64,000 nt of DNA from the NCBI GenBank assembly GCA_046351095.1, contig JAXLZC010000001.1:1798001-1862000 (forward strand), read 5' to 3'. The stretch comes from BQWY01 sp046351095 (lineage in GTDB: Bacteria > Nitrospirota > Nitrospiria > Nitrospirales > Nitrospiraceae). The notes under the pieces are model-generated. The model searched no databases. It saw only the letters and a program-made list of their open reading frames with translations, and was not told the DNA's origin. Shown in pieces: positions 17,735 to 28,923 of this stretch (its first letter is position 1; every line of letters starts with the position of its first letter). Made by a program: the position numbers and the translations under genes.

Positions 17735-19095
17735 TCGCGTGGCCCCTCGTGCACGGCCGCCGACTTCACATCGGGAAACCGCAACGTCTGCAGCACCATC
17801 TTATGGCCCGGCATCCCGTGCTCCATCCACCCCAGCGCAAATTGTCCGCGCGCATTCGTCGCGACCGCGGGTGTTTGGCTTTTTTTGTCGTTCACTTTGT
17901 GCGGCGCCGTAAACGTCTGGCCACGATCCGTCGAGACGCTGATCACGACGTCTCGCTTCACCGGCGCCTGCTCTTCCCACATCACGACCACATGCCCTTC
18001 GGCATCGACCGCGAGTTGCGGATGGTCGGGAAACGTATTTTTTGCGGTGTTCAACTGGCGCTTGGGCGAGAAGGTTTCGCCGCGATCGTCCGAGGTCGCG
18101 AGAAAGATCGCCGGCGTTTCGTCCACACCCTCGGTGTACCACACCACGTACAAACGCCCCTGCGCATCGACACCCATCGACGCCGGTCGATGCGGGCAGG
18201 CGGGGAACACCCACTTGTCATTGCCGACGATGACCGGCGGGGAGAATGTTTCTCCGCCGTCCAGCGACCGCGCGACGACCGTTTCGCGAATCTCGCCCTC
18301 GTAGACTTTACGCCAGGCGACATACAGCGTTCCGTCAGGTCCGGACGCGAGTGCGGTTCGGCAACAGACGCAGGTCCCGCCGTCGACTTTCACATTCTTC
18401 AGTACGCTCGTCCCGCGATCCATCGACCGCGCGGCGTAGGTGGCCGATTCCTTCTTTTTGCCTTCTTGGGCGTCGCGCGCGTCGATCCAGGAGACGTGCA
18501 CGCGACCGCTTGTGTCGCGATGCAGCGCATCGAACGTGTGCTGGATGACGCCGCTGTCGTCGTTCACCAAGACGGACGGGCCGAACGACTGTCCGCCGTT
18601 CGACGAGCGGCTGAGTCGTAACTGCGTCGCGAGCGGTTGCTCCGGCGTCAATTTCGGGTGCGTCAGCGCCCAGGTTACGTAGATCTCGTCGCCGTCGACC
18701 GCGAGGGCCGGCGTTTCCTGTCGCCAGTACGGCACTTCGTCCGGTTGATTGATCCGAGTCGGTGTGCCGATCGTCACACCAGGCTCCGCACCGCGCGCGA
18801 AGAACACCGTGCGCACGTCCTTGTCGTCTTCCATCCAGGCCACACCGACTCGACCTTGCGCGTCGACTTGCAGCGATGGACCGACGACACTTTTTACCTT
18901 CAGTTCCATCACCGACTTCGCGCCCAATTGATAGACACGATCGGCAGGCGCCGAGTCGGCTGCGAGGACGGGCGCAGCGCTGCTCGCGACCACGGCGGCC
19001 AGTGCCGCATACATCCCAAGCTCGCACATGCGACGCGCGACGTTCGGCTGACGATTGTGCGATCCCGACTGTATGTGGTGCATGAAGGATCCCAC
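17731..19095 (-). CDS. Secreted BNR-repeat beta-propeller with CxCC and ACPHR motifs (BNR2)
   Basis: 454 residues, paralogue of BNR1. The signal peptide region ends PVLAADS; an inner ATG at 19083 is a possible start. Asp boxes (SSNGGQSF, SLDGGETF, SDDRGETF, STDRGQTF) define the propeller. The motifs GGTCVCCRT (near residue 238) and PACPHRPASMG (near 294) match those of BNR1 in position. It lies 10 bases after tonB and overlaps TlpA 1. The shared Cys and His residues in two otherwise diverged proteins suggest a functional metal or redox centre. No enzymatic activity can be assigned. Confidence 0.8.
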   Translation of the reverse strand: MGSFMHHIQSGSHNRQPNVARRMCELGMYAALAAVVASSAAPVLAADSAPADRVYQLGAKSVMELKVKSVVGPSLQVDAQGRVGVAWMEDDKDVRTVFFARGAEPGVTIGTPTRINQPDEVPYWRQETPALAVDGDEIYVTWALTHPKLTPEQPLATQLRLSRSSNGGQSFGPSVLVNDDSGVIQHTFDALHRDTSGRVHVSWIDARDAQEGKKKESATYAARSMDRGTSVLKNVKVDGGTCVCCRTALASGPDGTLYVAWRKVYEGEIRETVVARSLDGGETFSPPVIVGNDKWVFPACPHRPASMGVDAQGRLYVVWYTEGVDETPAIFLATSDDRGETFSPKRQLNTAKNTFPDHPQLAVDAEGHVVVMWEEQAPVKRDVVISVSTDRGQTFTAPHKVNDKKSQTPAVATNARGQFALGWMEHGMPGHKMVLQTLRFPDVKSAAVHEGPRE

Positions 19096-19105
19096 CGGTT
19101 CCGCC

Positions 19106-20281
19106 CTATTGGCTAAGGCTGTAATTAATGGGCACGTTCACCACGACGTTCGGCGTCGTGATCTGCTGTTTCATATGGAGCGGACAGGCGCGCCGCACCG
19201 CTTCGATCGCCGCGTTGTCGAGCGATTCGTAGCCGGAACTTTTCACGATCGAGACCTGTTCCAACTCGCCGTTGCTCTTCAACGTGACACGCAACACCAC
19301 TTTGCCTTCCCATCCGTTGAGCCGCGCGGTGCTGGGATAGTGGCGCAGCTCCACGATGCGGCGATGGAGCGAGTCGGCCAACCAGGCATAGTCCGCCTTC
19401 GACGGCGTCTTATGCTGCGGCACCACCTTCGCGACCATCTGATGTTCTTCGGTGCGCACGGGTTCCGGAGCGGTCGCCACAACCGGAGGCGCCGGCGCTT
19501 CGACAGGGGCAGGCACCGCAGGCGCTTCGATCGGAGCAGGCGATGCACTCTCTCTGGTCTCGACGACAGGCGCGGCCCGCTCGACCGGAGCGGCGGCTTC
19601 GACGGCAGCGGCCGCACTGGGCGCCGCCTCGACGACCGTTCGCTCCACGACTGCTTCTGCGCTGACGCTGGTTTCGACCGGTGCGGCCGATGCGACCACG
19701 GTCGGCGCCTGCACATCCATCACGGTTTCAGCGGCATGGACGGGCGTCGCATGCTCAACGACGGCGGTGTGTTGCTCCACCACCTGCGCGGTCGGCGTCG
19801 TCGCGACCTCCGTCACACGTTCCACGGCCTTCGGCGTTTCCTGCTGCTGTACGACCTGACGCTCCTGCACGACCGGTTGGATCTGTTTCACTTCTGGCGT
19901 CGGCTCGGCTCGCTCGACCGGTGCCGGAACCGTGCGCGAAACAACTTCACGCGTCATCACCTGTGGCGTCGGCGGCGGCGTGTCTTGTACGACCTGTCGC
20001 GGACGAGGCGGCGTGACCGGGCGCGGCGGTTCCGGCTGGACTGTGGGTTCAGGCGTGGGTGCCGGAGCAGGCAGAGGCGGCTCCACCATGGCCACATTCC
20101 ATCGAAACGGCGGATCCTTCGGCGGCGTGATCTGCTGCATCGCGAAGACGATGGCCGCCGCCAACGTGATATGCACCGCCGTCGAAAGCCCCCACCCTTG
20201 CCACACCGTGCGCGCGTCTCCGCCCTGCGGCAACGTCACGACGGTCATGTCGTCCATGGTCGATGTTGAAGGTGCGTCCAT
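19106..20281 (-). CDS. tonB: TonB-family energy transducer
   Basis: About 391 residues from the ATG at 20281 (AGGGGA upstream). The order is a cytoplasmic N-terminus, one membrane anchor (GWGLSTAVHITLAAAIVFAM), a very long Pro/Val/Glu/Ala-rich spacer of about 230 residues that can span the periplasm, and a C-terminal TonB domain (YPSTARLNGWEGKVVLRVTL, then SSGYESLDNAAIEAVRR). It transmits proton-motive force to the TBDRs. No exbB or exbD gene is in this window, so those partners must be elsewhere. The spacer is longer than in E. coli TonB. Confidence 0.9.
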   Translation of the reverse strand: MDAPSTSTMDDMTVVTLPQGGDARTVWQGWGLSTAVHITLAAAIVFAMQQITPPKDPPFRWNVAMVEPPLPAPAPTPEPTVQPEPPRPVTPPRPRQVVQDTPPPTPQVMTREVVSRTVPAPVERAEPTPEVKQIQPVVQERQVVQQQETPKAVERVTEVATTPTAQVVEQHTAVVEHATPVHAAETVMDVQAPTVVASAAPVETSVSAEAVVERTVVEAAPSAAAAVEAAAPVERAAPVVETRESASPAPIEAPAVPAPVEAPAPPVVATAPEPVRTEEHQMVAKVVPQHKTPSKADYAWLADSLHRRIVELRHYPSTARLNGWEGKVVLRVTLKSNGELEQVSIVKSSGYESLDNAAIEAVRRACPLHMKQQITTPNVVVNVPINYSLSQ

Positions 20282-20354
20282 CTGATGAATCCCCTGCCTC
20301 GCTCTTTGCTCTACGTACGCGCCGGACAATCCGATGCGTCGAGCTGCCGCCGTC

Positions 20355-20825
20355 TTACTTCAAGACCACCTTGGAAACGGCATGGACCGGCACGTCCAGC
20401 GGGCCGAAATCCGACTCGCCCTTGAAGCTGCCGTTCACCGCCGGCACAAAGTCGCCCGACTTGCCGTTCGCCAACGTCACCGTCATCGTCGGCGCCGTCT
20501 TCTCGGCACCCGGCTTCACGTCGATCTGTTTGATCGTGTCGAACTTGATGTTGACGGTCGCCGTGCCCCGCTTGGCGGGCACATGCCGCAACTCGTGCGG
20601 CACGAACGAGGTTTCGCTCAATTTTTCTTCCCAATAAAACACGATGTTTTTGATTTCAGTTTCCACACCCTGCGCATCGGTCACGAGGCCGGTGAACGAT
20701 TTTTCGGCCTTTCCTTCGGCAGCGGCCTGTTGCGGGACCATACCCCACAGCCCCAATGCCAATCCCAACGCCAGCGCAGCGGCGGAGATGGTACGAACTC
20801 TTGCTCTCAATCGTTGCGAGATCAC
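20355..20825 (-). CDS. Secreted protein of unknown function
   Basis: About 156 residues from a GTG at 20825 preceded by GGGAGGA at good spacing; the upstream extension of the frame is not needed. A signal peptide (ending QQAAAEG) precedes a small, apparently beta-rich domain (SFTGLVTDAQGVETEIKNI, DTIKQIDVKPG, TMTVTLANGKSG). It contains no Cys and only two His. It lies 73 bases upstream of tonB and probably in the same transcript. I do not recognise the family. Confidence 0.65.
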   Translation of the reverse strand: MISQRLRARVRTISAAALALGLALGLWGMVPQQAAAEGKAEKSFTGLVTDAQGVETEIKNIVFYWEEKLSETSFVPHELRHVPAKRGTATVNIKFDTIKQIDVKPGAEKTAPTMTVTLANGKSGDFVPAVNGSFKGESDFGPLDVPVHAVSKVVLK

Positions 20826-20970
20826 GAGAATCCTCCCTGATGGACAATATCGGTATGGAACGAGAACCTCAGCATCGGCGGCGGCAACGACACCCATGGT
20901 GTCGAGACCGAAAGCGCGGCGCTCAGGAAACAATGCGCGAACCGCCCCGACGATACGGAGCGAGGACGCG

Positions 20971-21324
20971 TTACCCGATAGTCTGTGATGGAGGTGCGCG
21001 AGAAGACGAACTGAGGAGGAGGAGACGAACGACTTGATCGGCCAAGGGGGGCTCGATCAACGACTGCGTGAACAGCACATCGGTATGAACGCTGGCTTCG
21101 ACGAGGGCGCCAGGCCCCATCTGGCACAGCCACGAACACACGGTGGATGTATGCCCGCTGGAATGATCAGGCGAATGGTGGAACAGATGCGGCAGCGTCG
21201 CGGGATACAGCAACGCCGACATCGCAACGAGGCAGATGACCAGCATGCCGGCCAGCAGCGGACACCACATGGTGCGACCGTGCGACTGGTTTCTGCCGAC
21301 GCTGCTGGTGAACCCGAACCACAT
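20971..21324 (-). CDS. Small His-rich CxWxC / RxPP membrane protein 3
   Basis: 117 residues from the ATG at 21324 (the GTG just before it is an alternative). One hydrophobic segment (about 20-42) is followed by a short His cluster (HLFHHSPDHSSGH), CSWLC at 63-67 and RAPP starting at 109. The Cys-to-Arg spacing is 46. A hairpin at 21479-21506 separates it from the propeller lipoprotein upstream. It leads the group with the secreted protein and tonB downstream. Confidence 0.72.
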   Translation of the reverse strand: MWFGFTSSVGRNQSHGRTMWCPLLAGMLVICLVAMSALLYPATLPHLFHHSPDHSSGHTSTVCSWLCQMGPGALVEASVHTDVLFTQSLIEPPLADQVVRLLLLSSSSRAPPSQTIG

Positions 21325-21478
21325 CACGCGAATACCACTCTCTTAGACACGGTATGGACTGCTGTCCAGAACCGTTGCGCGAATCCTACTCAACCGGAGC
21401 ACCACTTGTATATAGGACAAGATAGGACAGGAGCCGAGGCCCCCTCCTTCAACCTCGTCACAATCGAGAGAGCGAGCA

Positions 21479-21506
21479 CTGGGCGCGCCGTCATCGGCGC
21501 GCCCAG
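21479..21506 (-). terminator. Perfect 12-bp hairpin after the propeller lipoprotein gene
   Basis: CTGGGCGCGCCG pairs perfectly with CGGCGCGCCCAG around a 4-base loop, starting 13 bases after the lipoprotein stop codon. There is no U-run. Its position and strength make it the best terminator candidate in the minus-strand region, so 23085-21520 and 21324-20355 may be separate transcripts. Confidence 0.6.
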
Positions 21507-21519
21507 CGACGCACCGTGA

Positions 21520-23085
21520 TTACTGTACGAACGCGTCGCCGAATTCGGCTGGATCCGGTCCGATCACGATCGCTTGCGCCGACACACCGGTCGAATCGTG
21601 TGCCGCGCCAGACACCGCGCTGCTCTCGTACACCATCAACCCGCCCGGGGCAGTCCCGACAGGAACACGCTGCACGATGGTGTTGGTCGTCGCATTGATG
21701 ACGGACACCGAGTTGTCGCTCTTGTTCGTCACCCACACGTGCTTGAGTGCACCGTCATGCACGTGCAAATCCTGGCTGTGGCCTGTCGCCGACGCCAAGA
21801 GATCGATTTCCTTCACCGTCACCAATGCGGTCGGCAAGCCCGTCGCGTTGATCGCCAACAACTTATCCTTCTTCACGTTCGCTTGCTGCGCTGCTGTCCA
21901 TGTCGCATCGGAATTGACCTGCGTGAGGTACAACGCCTTGCTGTCCGGGCTGAACTTAAACGAACCGGGCGACACGTCTGGAATCGCCGGGAGCGCCACC
22001 ACCGTCAAGGTGTTTGCAGTCAGATCGATGGCGCCGAGCAACCCTTGGATGTGCGCCGGATCCGACGTCTTATCCGTCCCGCGCAGTAAGAGATACTTGC
22101 CGTCCGGCGTAATACCGTAGGAGGTGAACGGGGCGATATCGACTTTCCGTGTCACCGCCATCGTCGTCGGATCGACTTCGACGATGTTCTCGTACTCTTC
22201 CTGATAGCTGTAGACCTTCCCCGTCGCCACGGACCAGGCAATGCCGTGTGGATGTGCGTGATTGGCCGTTTCCACATCCGCATCGCACGCCGTCGTTTCT
22301 TTCGTGCTGTCGCAGAGATCGATCTTCTTGAGGATGGTCAAATAGGTACCTGACGATTCATCCGCATCGATGACGGTCATCTCGCCGCTGTTCGCGCTGG
22401 TGATGAAGGCGCGCTTGGCGATATTCGCATTCGTGGCCGTCGGCCGCGCAAACGCCGTCACCTTGTGGCCTGCGCCGAAGCAAATCGTCTTGATGACTTT
22501 CGGGACGACACCGCCGGGACCGAGATGCGAATTATGCATCACGGTGACGGAGCCTTGCGCTTGTGCCGCGCAGTTCACCCCATCGACGCCGGTCGTCGCG
22601 TTCCCGTCGTTCATCGACCAGATCACTTCGCCGTCGCTCGCATCGCGATAGATGTGCACCGGGCGTTCGCCGGTCTGAAGGACCGTCTCGACGATCGGGG
22701 TGGCACCGCTGATCGGGTCGATCAACGCCACACCGTTGGCCGCTGCGAGGTTCATAAAAATCCAATCGCCGGACGACGAGATCATGTCGCCCAACGCCGC
22801 GCCCTTAAATTCGTTGTTGGTCCCGAGCGTCGCGATGACCTGATTGTTCGTGTCGCCGTCGTGCTTGATCACGCTGAGCGTCTTATCCGCCGTGTTGTTC
22901 ACGAACACGAGCGGCTTCGTCTGGCCCGCACTGCCCGTGCTGGGATTCGTAACCGGTGCCGTATTGTTACTATCCCCGCCGCCGCAAGCCATAAGCGCTG
23001 CGAAACTCATCCCAACCGCCATCCCCGCTGCAAGGCGACGGCCACTGACGTTCATGGTCTGTTTTTTCTTGATGCTGTACCGCAT
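21520..23085 (-). CDS. YVTN-type beta-propeller lipoprotein
   Basis: 521 residues from the ATG at 23085 (AAGGAG 7 bases upstream). A signal with lipobox ALMAC predicts an acylated, membrane-anchored periplasmic protein. The body is a seven-bladed propeller with YVTN-like repeats (VFVNNTADKTLSVIKHDG, HVWVTNKSDNSVSVINA). Two His clusters (NHAHPHGIAW and QDLHVHDGALKH) resemble metal-binding loops of propellers such as those in N2O reductase-like proteins, but no CuA or heme domain follows. Other Cys pairs occur in the middle. The exact role is unknown; a metal-binding or scaffold role is inferred from context. Confidence 0.72.
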   Translation of the reverse strand: MRYSIKKKQTMNVSGRRLAAGMAVGMSFAALMACGGGDSNNTAPVTNPSTGSAGQTKPLVFVNNTADKTLSVIKHDGDTNNQVIATLGTNNEFKGAALGDMISSSGDWIFMNLAAANGVALIDPISGATPIVETVLQTGERPVHIYRDASDGEVIWSMNDGNATTGVDGVNCAAQAQGSVTVMHNSHLGPGGVVPKVIKTICFGAGHKVTAFARPTATNANIAKRAFITSANSGEMTVIDADESSGTYLTILKKIDLCDSTKETTACDADVETANHAHPHGIAWSVATGKVYSYQEEYENIVEVDPTTMAVTRKVDIAPFTSYGITPDGKYLLLRGTDKTSDPAHIQGLLGAIDLTANTLTVVALPAIPDVSPGSFKFSPDSKALYLTQVNSDATWTAAQQANVKKDKLLAINATGLPTALVTVKEIDLLASATGHSQDLHVHDGALKHVWVTNKSDNSVSVINATTNTIVQRVPVGTAPGGLMVYESSAVSGAAHDSTGVSAQAIVIGPDPAEFGDAFVQ

Positions 23086-23138
23086 GTGACAACTCCTTCG
23101 GTGTAACAAAAAAATCGTCCGCCCCAATCGTGTCAGTC

Positions 23139-23429
23139 CTATCCAACGGACGGCGGTGCGCGCGCACCCCGCGACTCTTCGTCCGGAGCGACGACCGGGC
23201 ATAGGGGCCCGCCCGCACACAACGTCTCGGCATCCGCAAAAACTGCGTGGCCAGCACCACCGAGCGGCGCACTCCCATCATGCGACGCGCAGAACCACGC
23301 ACAGAGGCCCCGCTCGTGCGCCACACCGGCATGCATCCTATCGTGCTCGCAGACCACCGCCTGGACCGGGGCAAGAACACCCAGCCACAAGACAAGGCAC
23401 AGCGCCAATCCGCCGGCCACGCGAGCCAT
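23139..23429 (-). CDS. Small CxWxC / RxPP secreted protein 4
   Basis: 96 residues from the ATG at 23429, 8 bases after the stop of the outer-membrane gene; an ATG at 23456 overlapping that gene is also possible. A signal-peptide-like segment ends PVQAVVC. Then come CEHDRMHAGVAHERG, CAWFC at 43-47, a second Cys pair (CAGGPLC) seen only in this paralogue, and RAPP starting at 90. The Cys-to-Arg spacing is 47. No strong ribosome binding site is visible, so translational coupling is likely. Confidence 0.68.
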   Translation of the reverse strand: MARVAGGLALCLVLWLGVLAPVQAVVCEHDRMHAGVAHERGLCAWFCASHDGSAPLGGAGHAVFADAETLCAGGPLCPVVAPDEESRGARAPPSVG

Positions 23430-23436
23430 CCAGTAC

Positions 23437-24537
23437 TTAGAAGGGCGATGGAACATTAAACGTCTTCGTGATGCCGCCGATAAAACTGAGTTGTTGTTCC
23501 AAATTACCGTTGAAATCGCGCGCCACCGGAATCTGCGCAATAAAATAGGCCGAGGCCAAATCCCACAGATTCAGCATGATGCCCGGCGAATACGCGAGAT
23601 AGGTCGACCCCGTGGTCGGCACGTCGCGATTTAATCGGCGCCCGTCCAACAAGATCGTTCGTTGCAAAATGGGATCGTAGATCGACAAGGTCGAATTGAG
23701 GTTGTCCTGCTGGATCCAGCGATAGTTCACCTGCTGCATCAGCACGAGCCACGGCGCCTTTTCGAACGGGATGATGTTGAACCCGAAGCTGACGTTCAGC
23801 TCGTCGCCGAACTGATAGCCGTCGCTGTTACGCCACGTGTGGCGATAACTTGCCATCGCGAATTGATTCAGCCGGTGCGGGATCAGTTCGTAGGATTGAT
23901 AGACCGTCGGCACGACGCCGACCTGCCCCTTGCCGATCTGTAAGGTCGATTCGGCCAGCGCCCCTGTGCTGCCGCGCTGATTGTAGTCGCCGGTCGGCAG
24001 ATCCACGCCCACGCCGAACACCACCATGCTGCGCAACGTCGGCAGCACGTTGTATTTGAGCGTCATGCGCATATCGCCGATACCGCGGTCCGCATAGGGC
24101 GCGGACGTATTCAAACCCAGTTGCGCGTCCGCATGGACAAACTTGTAGGGCACCGTCACTTGGAGACCGAGGCGGTCGGTCAATCCATAGTTCATGTCGA
24201 GCGTTGCCGTGCGCACCAGCGTACGAATTGCGTTCACGTTCAGATTCGCGAGAATGAGTTGGCGCGAGCCCTGGCTGGAAAACGGAATGCCGCCGCCCTG
24301 CCCCGACGCCGCTTCCGACGGCGTGTGGTTATAAATGAGATTAACCGTCAGCAACCCCTTTTGCGGAACCTGTTGCTGCGAACCGATCACGACGAAGCAG
24401 CTCACCGCCCCGCAGGACGCCTGAGCCGGCAGGACCGAGGCACCCACCACAAGCGCGGCACTCGCGGCGATACACACAGCGCGCGCACGTACCCCAATCA
24501 CACGAGCCAACATCTTGGCGACACGACCGATAGACAT
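23437..24537 (-). CDS. Outer-membrane channel-like beta-barrel protein
   Basis: 366 residues with AAGGA upstream and a signal peptide ending PAQAS. The mature N-terminus has a Cys pair (SCGAVSCFVVIGSQQQ), then a barrel-like sequence with regular amphipathic strands (LNVNAIRTLVRTATLDMNYG, VFGVGVDLPTGDYNQRG), ending with Phe (FNVPSPF). It resembles the meta-pathway/phenol-degradation-type outer-membrane transporter superfamily. The Cys pair could be a substrate of TlpA 2 encoded just upstream. It lies between CxWxC proteins 5 and 4. Confidence 0.7.
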   Translation of the reverse strand: MSIGRVAKMLARVIGVRARAVCIAASAALVVGASVLPAQASCGAVSCFVVIGSQQQVPQKGLLTVNLIYNHTPSEAASGQGGGIPFSSQGSRQLILANLNVNAIRTLVRTATLDMNYGLTDRLGLQVTVPYKFVHADAQLGLNTSAPYADRGIGDMRMTLKYNVLPTLRSMVVFGVGVDLPTGDYNQRGSTGALAESTLQIGKGQVGVVPTVYQSYELIPHRLNQFAMASYRHTWRNSDGYQFGDELNVSFGFNIIPFEKAPWLVLMQQVNYRWIQQDNLNSTLSIYDPILQRTILLDGRRLNRDVPTTGSTYLAYSPGIMLNLWDLASAYFIAQIPVARDFNGNLEQQLSFIGGITKTFNVPSPF

Positions 24538-24636
24538 GACAAGGATCCTTCCACGTCAGGCGCTCAGTGGACTACGGACACACACCCTCGGAGGACGGTG
24601 GCGCGCAGCACGACTGCAGCCTGTGAGAAACGAGAA

Positions 24637-24984
24637 TTAGACAGTGAGAACGGGCGGTGCGCGTGAGGCGCGAGCGAACTGGATCGGGTGATCCGGAGCG
24701 AGGAGAGACTGGACATGAAGATCGGGCACAATCGCAAGGGCGACCGGCACGAGCGACACACCGACATCCGCGGCATGGTCGGCGGCACACATCCACGAAC
24801 AGAGCGCGGACGCATGGCTCGTCGCTTCATGGTGCGCGTGATGGGCGCTGTGCGGCACCATCGCGGGATACATCATCGCACTCAAGGCCAGCAGCAACGC
24901 GGCAAGCCCAATCGCCGTCCACTGCATGCCGCGTAGGCGACGCGCCCCACAATACGCACCGCTATAATGGATAAGAGACGACAT
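24637..24984 (-). CDS. Small His-rich CxWxC / RxPP membrane protein 5
   Basis: 115 residues, starting 2 bases after the TlpA 2 stop. One hydrophobic segment (about 20-43), the His cluster HSAHHAHHEATSH, CSWMC at 62-66 and RAPP at 108-111. The Cys-to-Arg spacing is 46. As with CxWxC protein 2, it directly follows a TlpA gene, so the pairing TlpA then CxWxC occurs twice in the window. Confidence 0.75.
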   Translation of the reverse strand: MSSLIHYSGAYCGARRLRGMQWTAIGLAALLLALSAMMYPAMVPHSAHHAHHEATSHASALCSWMCAADHAADVGVSLVPVALAIVPDLHVQSLLAPDHPIQFARASRAPPVLTV

Positions 24985-24986
24985 GA

Positions 24987-25559
24987 TTATCGGAGAGACG
25001 CGCGCAAGCCAGCTTTGGCCTGCACACGCTCGAACACGTCTTGAATCTTTTGTTCGGTCAGCAAGCTGCCCTTCACGTATTCCTGCACGATCCCGTTGCC
25101 GTCGATAAACACCGTGACGGGCAACCCGAACACACCGTAGAGATTGGCGACGCTATTGTTGCGATCGAGCAGCACGGGAAAGGTATGGCCGTATTCGGCG
25201 ATGTGTTGCCGCACACGCGTTTCGTTTTCAAGTTCATTGACGGCGACGACGACAAGGCCCTTGTCCTTGAGCCGTTCGTAGGCAGCTTGCATCGCCGGCA
25301 TCTCGGCCGTACAGGGCTTGCACCAGGTCGCCCAGAAATTCAGCACGACCAACTTGCCGCGATAGTCGGAGAGTGTGCGGGACTTCCCGTCGAGATCGAC
25401 CAACTGAAAATCCGCCGCCGGCATACCGACCGCGGGAACTCGCCCACCCATACTCCAGGCGAACGAACTCAGGCCAACCGCCACGAGGCAGGCGAGCGCG
25501 CAGGACAACATCCACGTGCGGCGCATCGAGACGCGATGACGGTGCTGCGGGTACATCAT
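24987..25559 (-). CDS. TlpA/ResA-type thiol-disulfide oxidoreductase 2
   Basis: 190 residues. A signal anchor (about 15-35) is followed by the thioredoxin fold: DLDGKSRTLSDYRGK, active site WATWCKPCTAEMP, the second half with VFGLPVTVFIDGNG. It acts in the periplasm. It is the first gene of the long minus-strand run. The promoter at 25570-25599 would start the RNA only a few bases before the ATG at 25559; the ATG at 25526 is an alternative that gives a short leader and keeps the signal anchor. Confidence 0.88.
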   Translation of the reverse strand: MMYPQHRHRVSMRRTWMLSCALACLVAVGLSSFAWSMGGRVPAVGMPAADFQLVDLDGKSRTLSDYRGKLVVLNFWATWCKPCTAEMPAMQAAYERLKDKGLVVVAVNELENETRVRQHIAEYGHTFPVLLDRNNSVANLYGVFGLPVTVFIDGNGIVQEYVKGSLLTEQKIQDVFERVQAKAGLRASLR

Positions 25560-25569
25560 ACGGAGCCGG

Positions 25570-25599
25570 ATGCTACGGGTGCCGACTAGCTGCTGTCAA
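25570..25599 (-). promoter_or_regulatory. Sigma70-type promoter for the minus-strand region
   Basis: On the minus strand TTGACA (25599-25594) is followed after 18 bases by TAGCAT (25575-25570). The predicted start of transcription is near 25563, next to the TlpA 2 start. It is divergent from secA. Confidence 0.55.
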
Positions 25600-25707
25600 G
25601 AATGTCGCTGCACGTAGAAGAACGTGACACACGCGCCCACCATGCGGTCGAATCGTCATCGCGTCCGCCGCTCGGCCTTTGCTATAGGATTCATCGGTAG
25701 GTTACGT

Positions 25708-25713
25708 TATACT
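25708..25713 (+). promoter_or_regulatory. Possible -10 box for secA
   Basis: TATACT lies 94 bases upstream of the secA start. No good -35 box is at the right distance. The rest of 25560-25807 holds the divergent promoter and nothing else clear. Confidence 0.3.
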
Positions 25714-25807
25714 CCGAGCGGTTCTGTCGGGTGTCCCGCCGCGGTCATCCTCACGCATGCTTCGACGCACGCCGAACCGACGACATGGTCCTTCACCCAA
25801 GTGACGT

Positions 25808-28663
<2,856 letters not shown>

Positions 28664-28722
28664 TCGCGCAGGCAGTATGCTGCCTCACCCAGAACACGTC
28701 ACACTCTCGTATGAGGTCAGGC

Positions 28723-28923
28723 ATGGGAATGGCCCTGCGAATGGAAATCAGTCCGGACACGATCATCAAAGCCGTCAAGAGTATGAAAAAGACGGCTCGT
28801 ATTGCATTTCTTGAAGATCTGATCGCCGCAACTTCCCCCGAATATCTCCGCAGTATCCGCGAGGCGCGAAAAGACGCCAAAGCCGGACGGACGAAGTCAC
28901 ACGCCGAAGTGTTCGGTCGGTGA
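28723..28923 (+). CDS. Antitoxin of a RelE/ParE-type toxin-antitoxin pair
   Basis: 66 residues from the ATG at 28723 (GAGG upstream). A small charged helical protein (MEISPDTIIKAVKSMKKTAR, then EYLRSIREARKDAKAGRTKS) overlapping the toxin by 4 bases (GTGA). The position, size and coupling identify it as the antitoxin; the family cannot be named from sequence alone. Confidence 0.7.
   Translation: MGMALRMEISPDTIIKAVKSMKKTARIAFLEDLIAATSPEYLRSIREARKDAKAGRTKSHAEVFGR

Noticed and set aside
20826..20933. Longer start for the secreted protein at 20355-20825
   Set aside because: It would place 36 non-hydrophobic residues before the signal peptide; the GTG at 20825 has GGGAGGA in front.
24962..24968. 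TATAAT-like box on the plus strand
   Set aside because: It lies inside the start of a minus-strand gene and no plus-strand gene follows.
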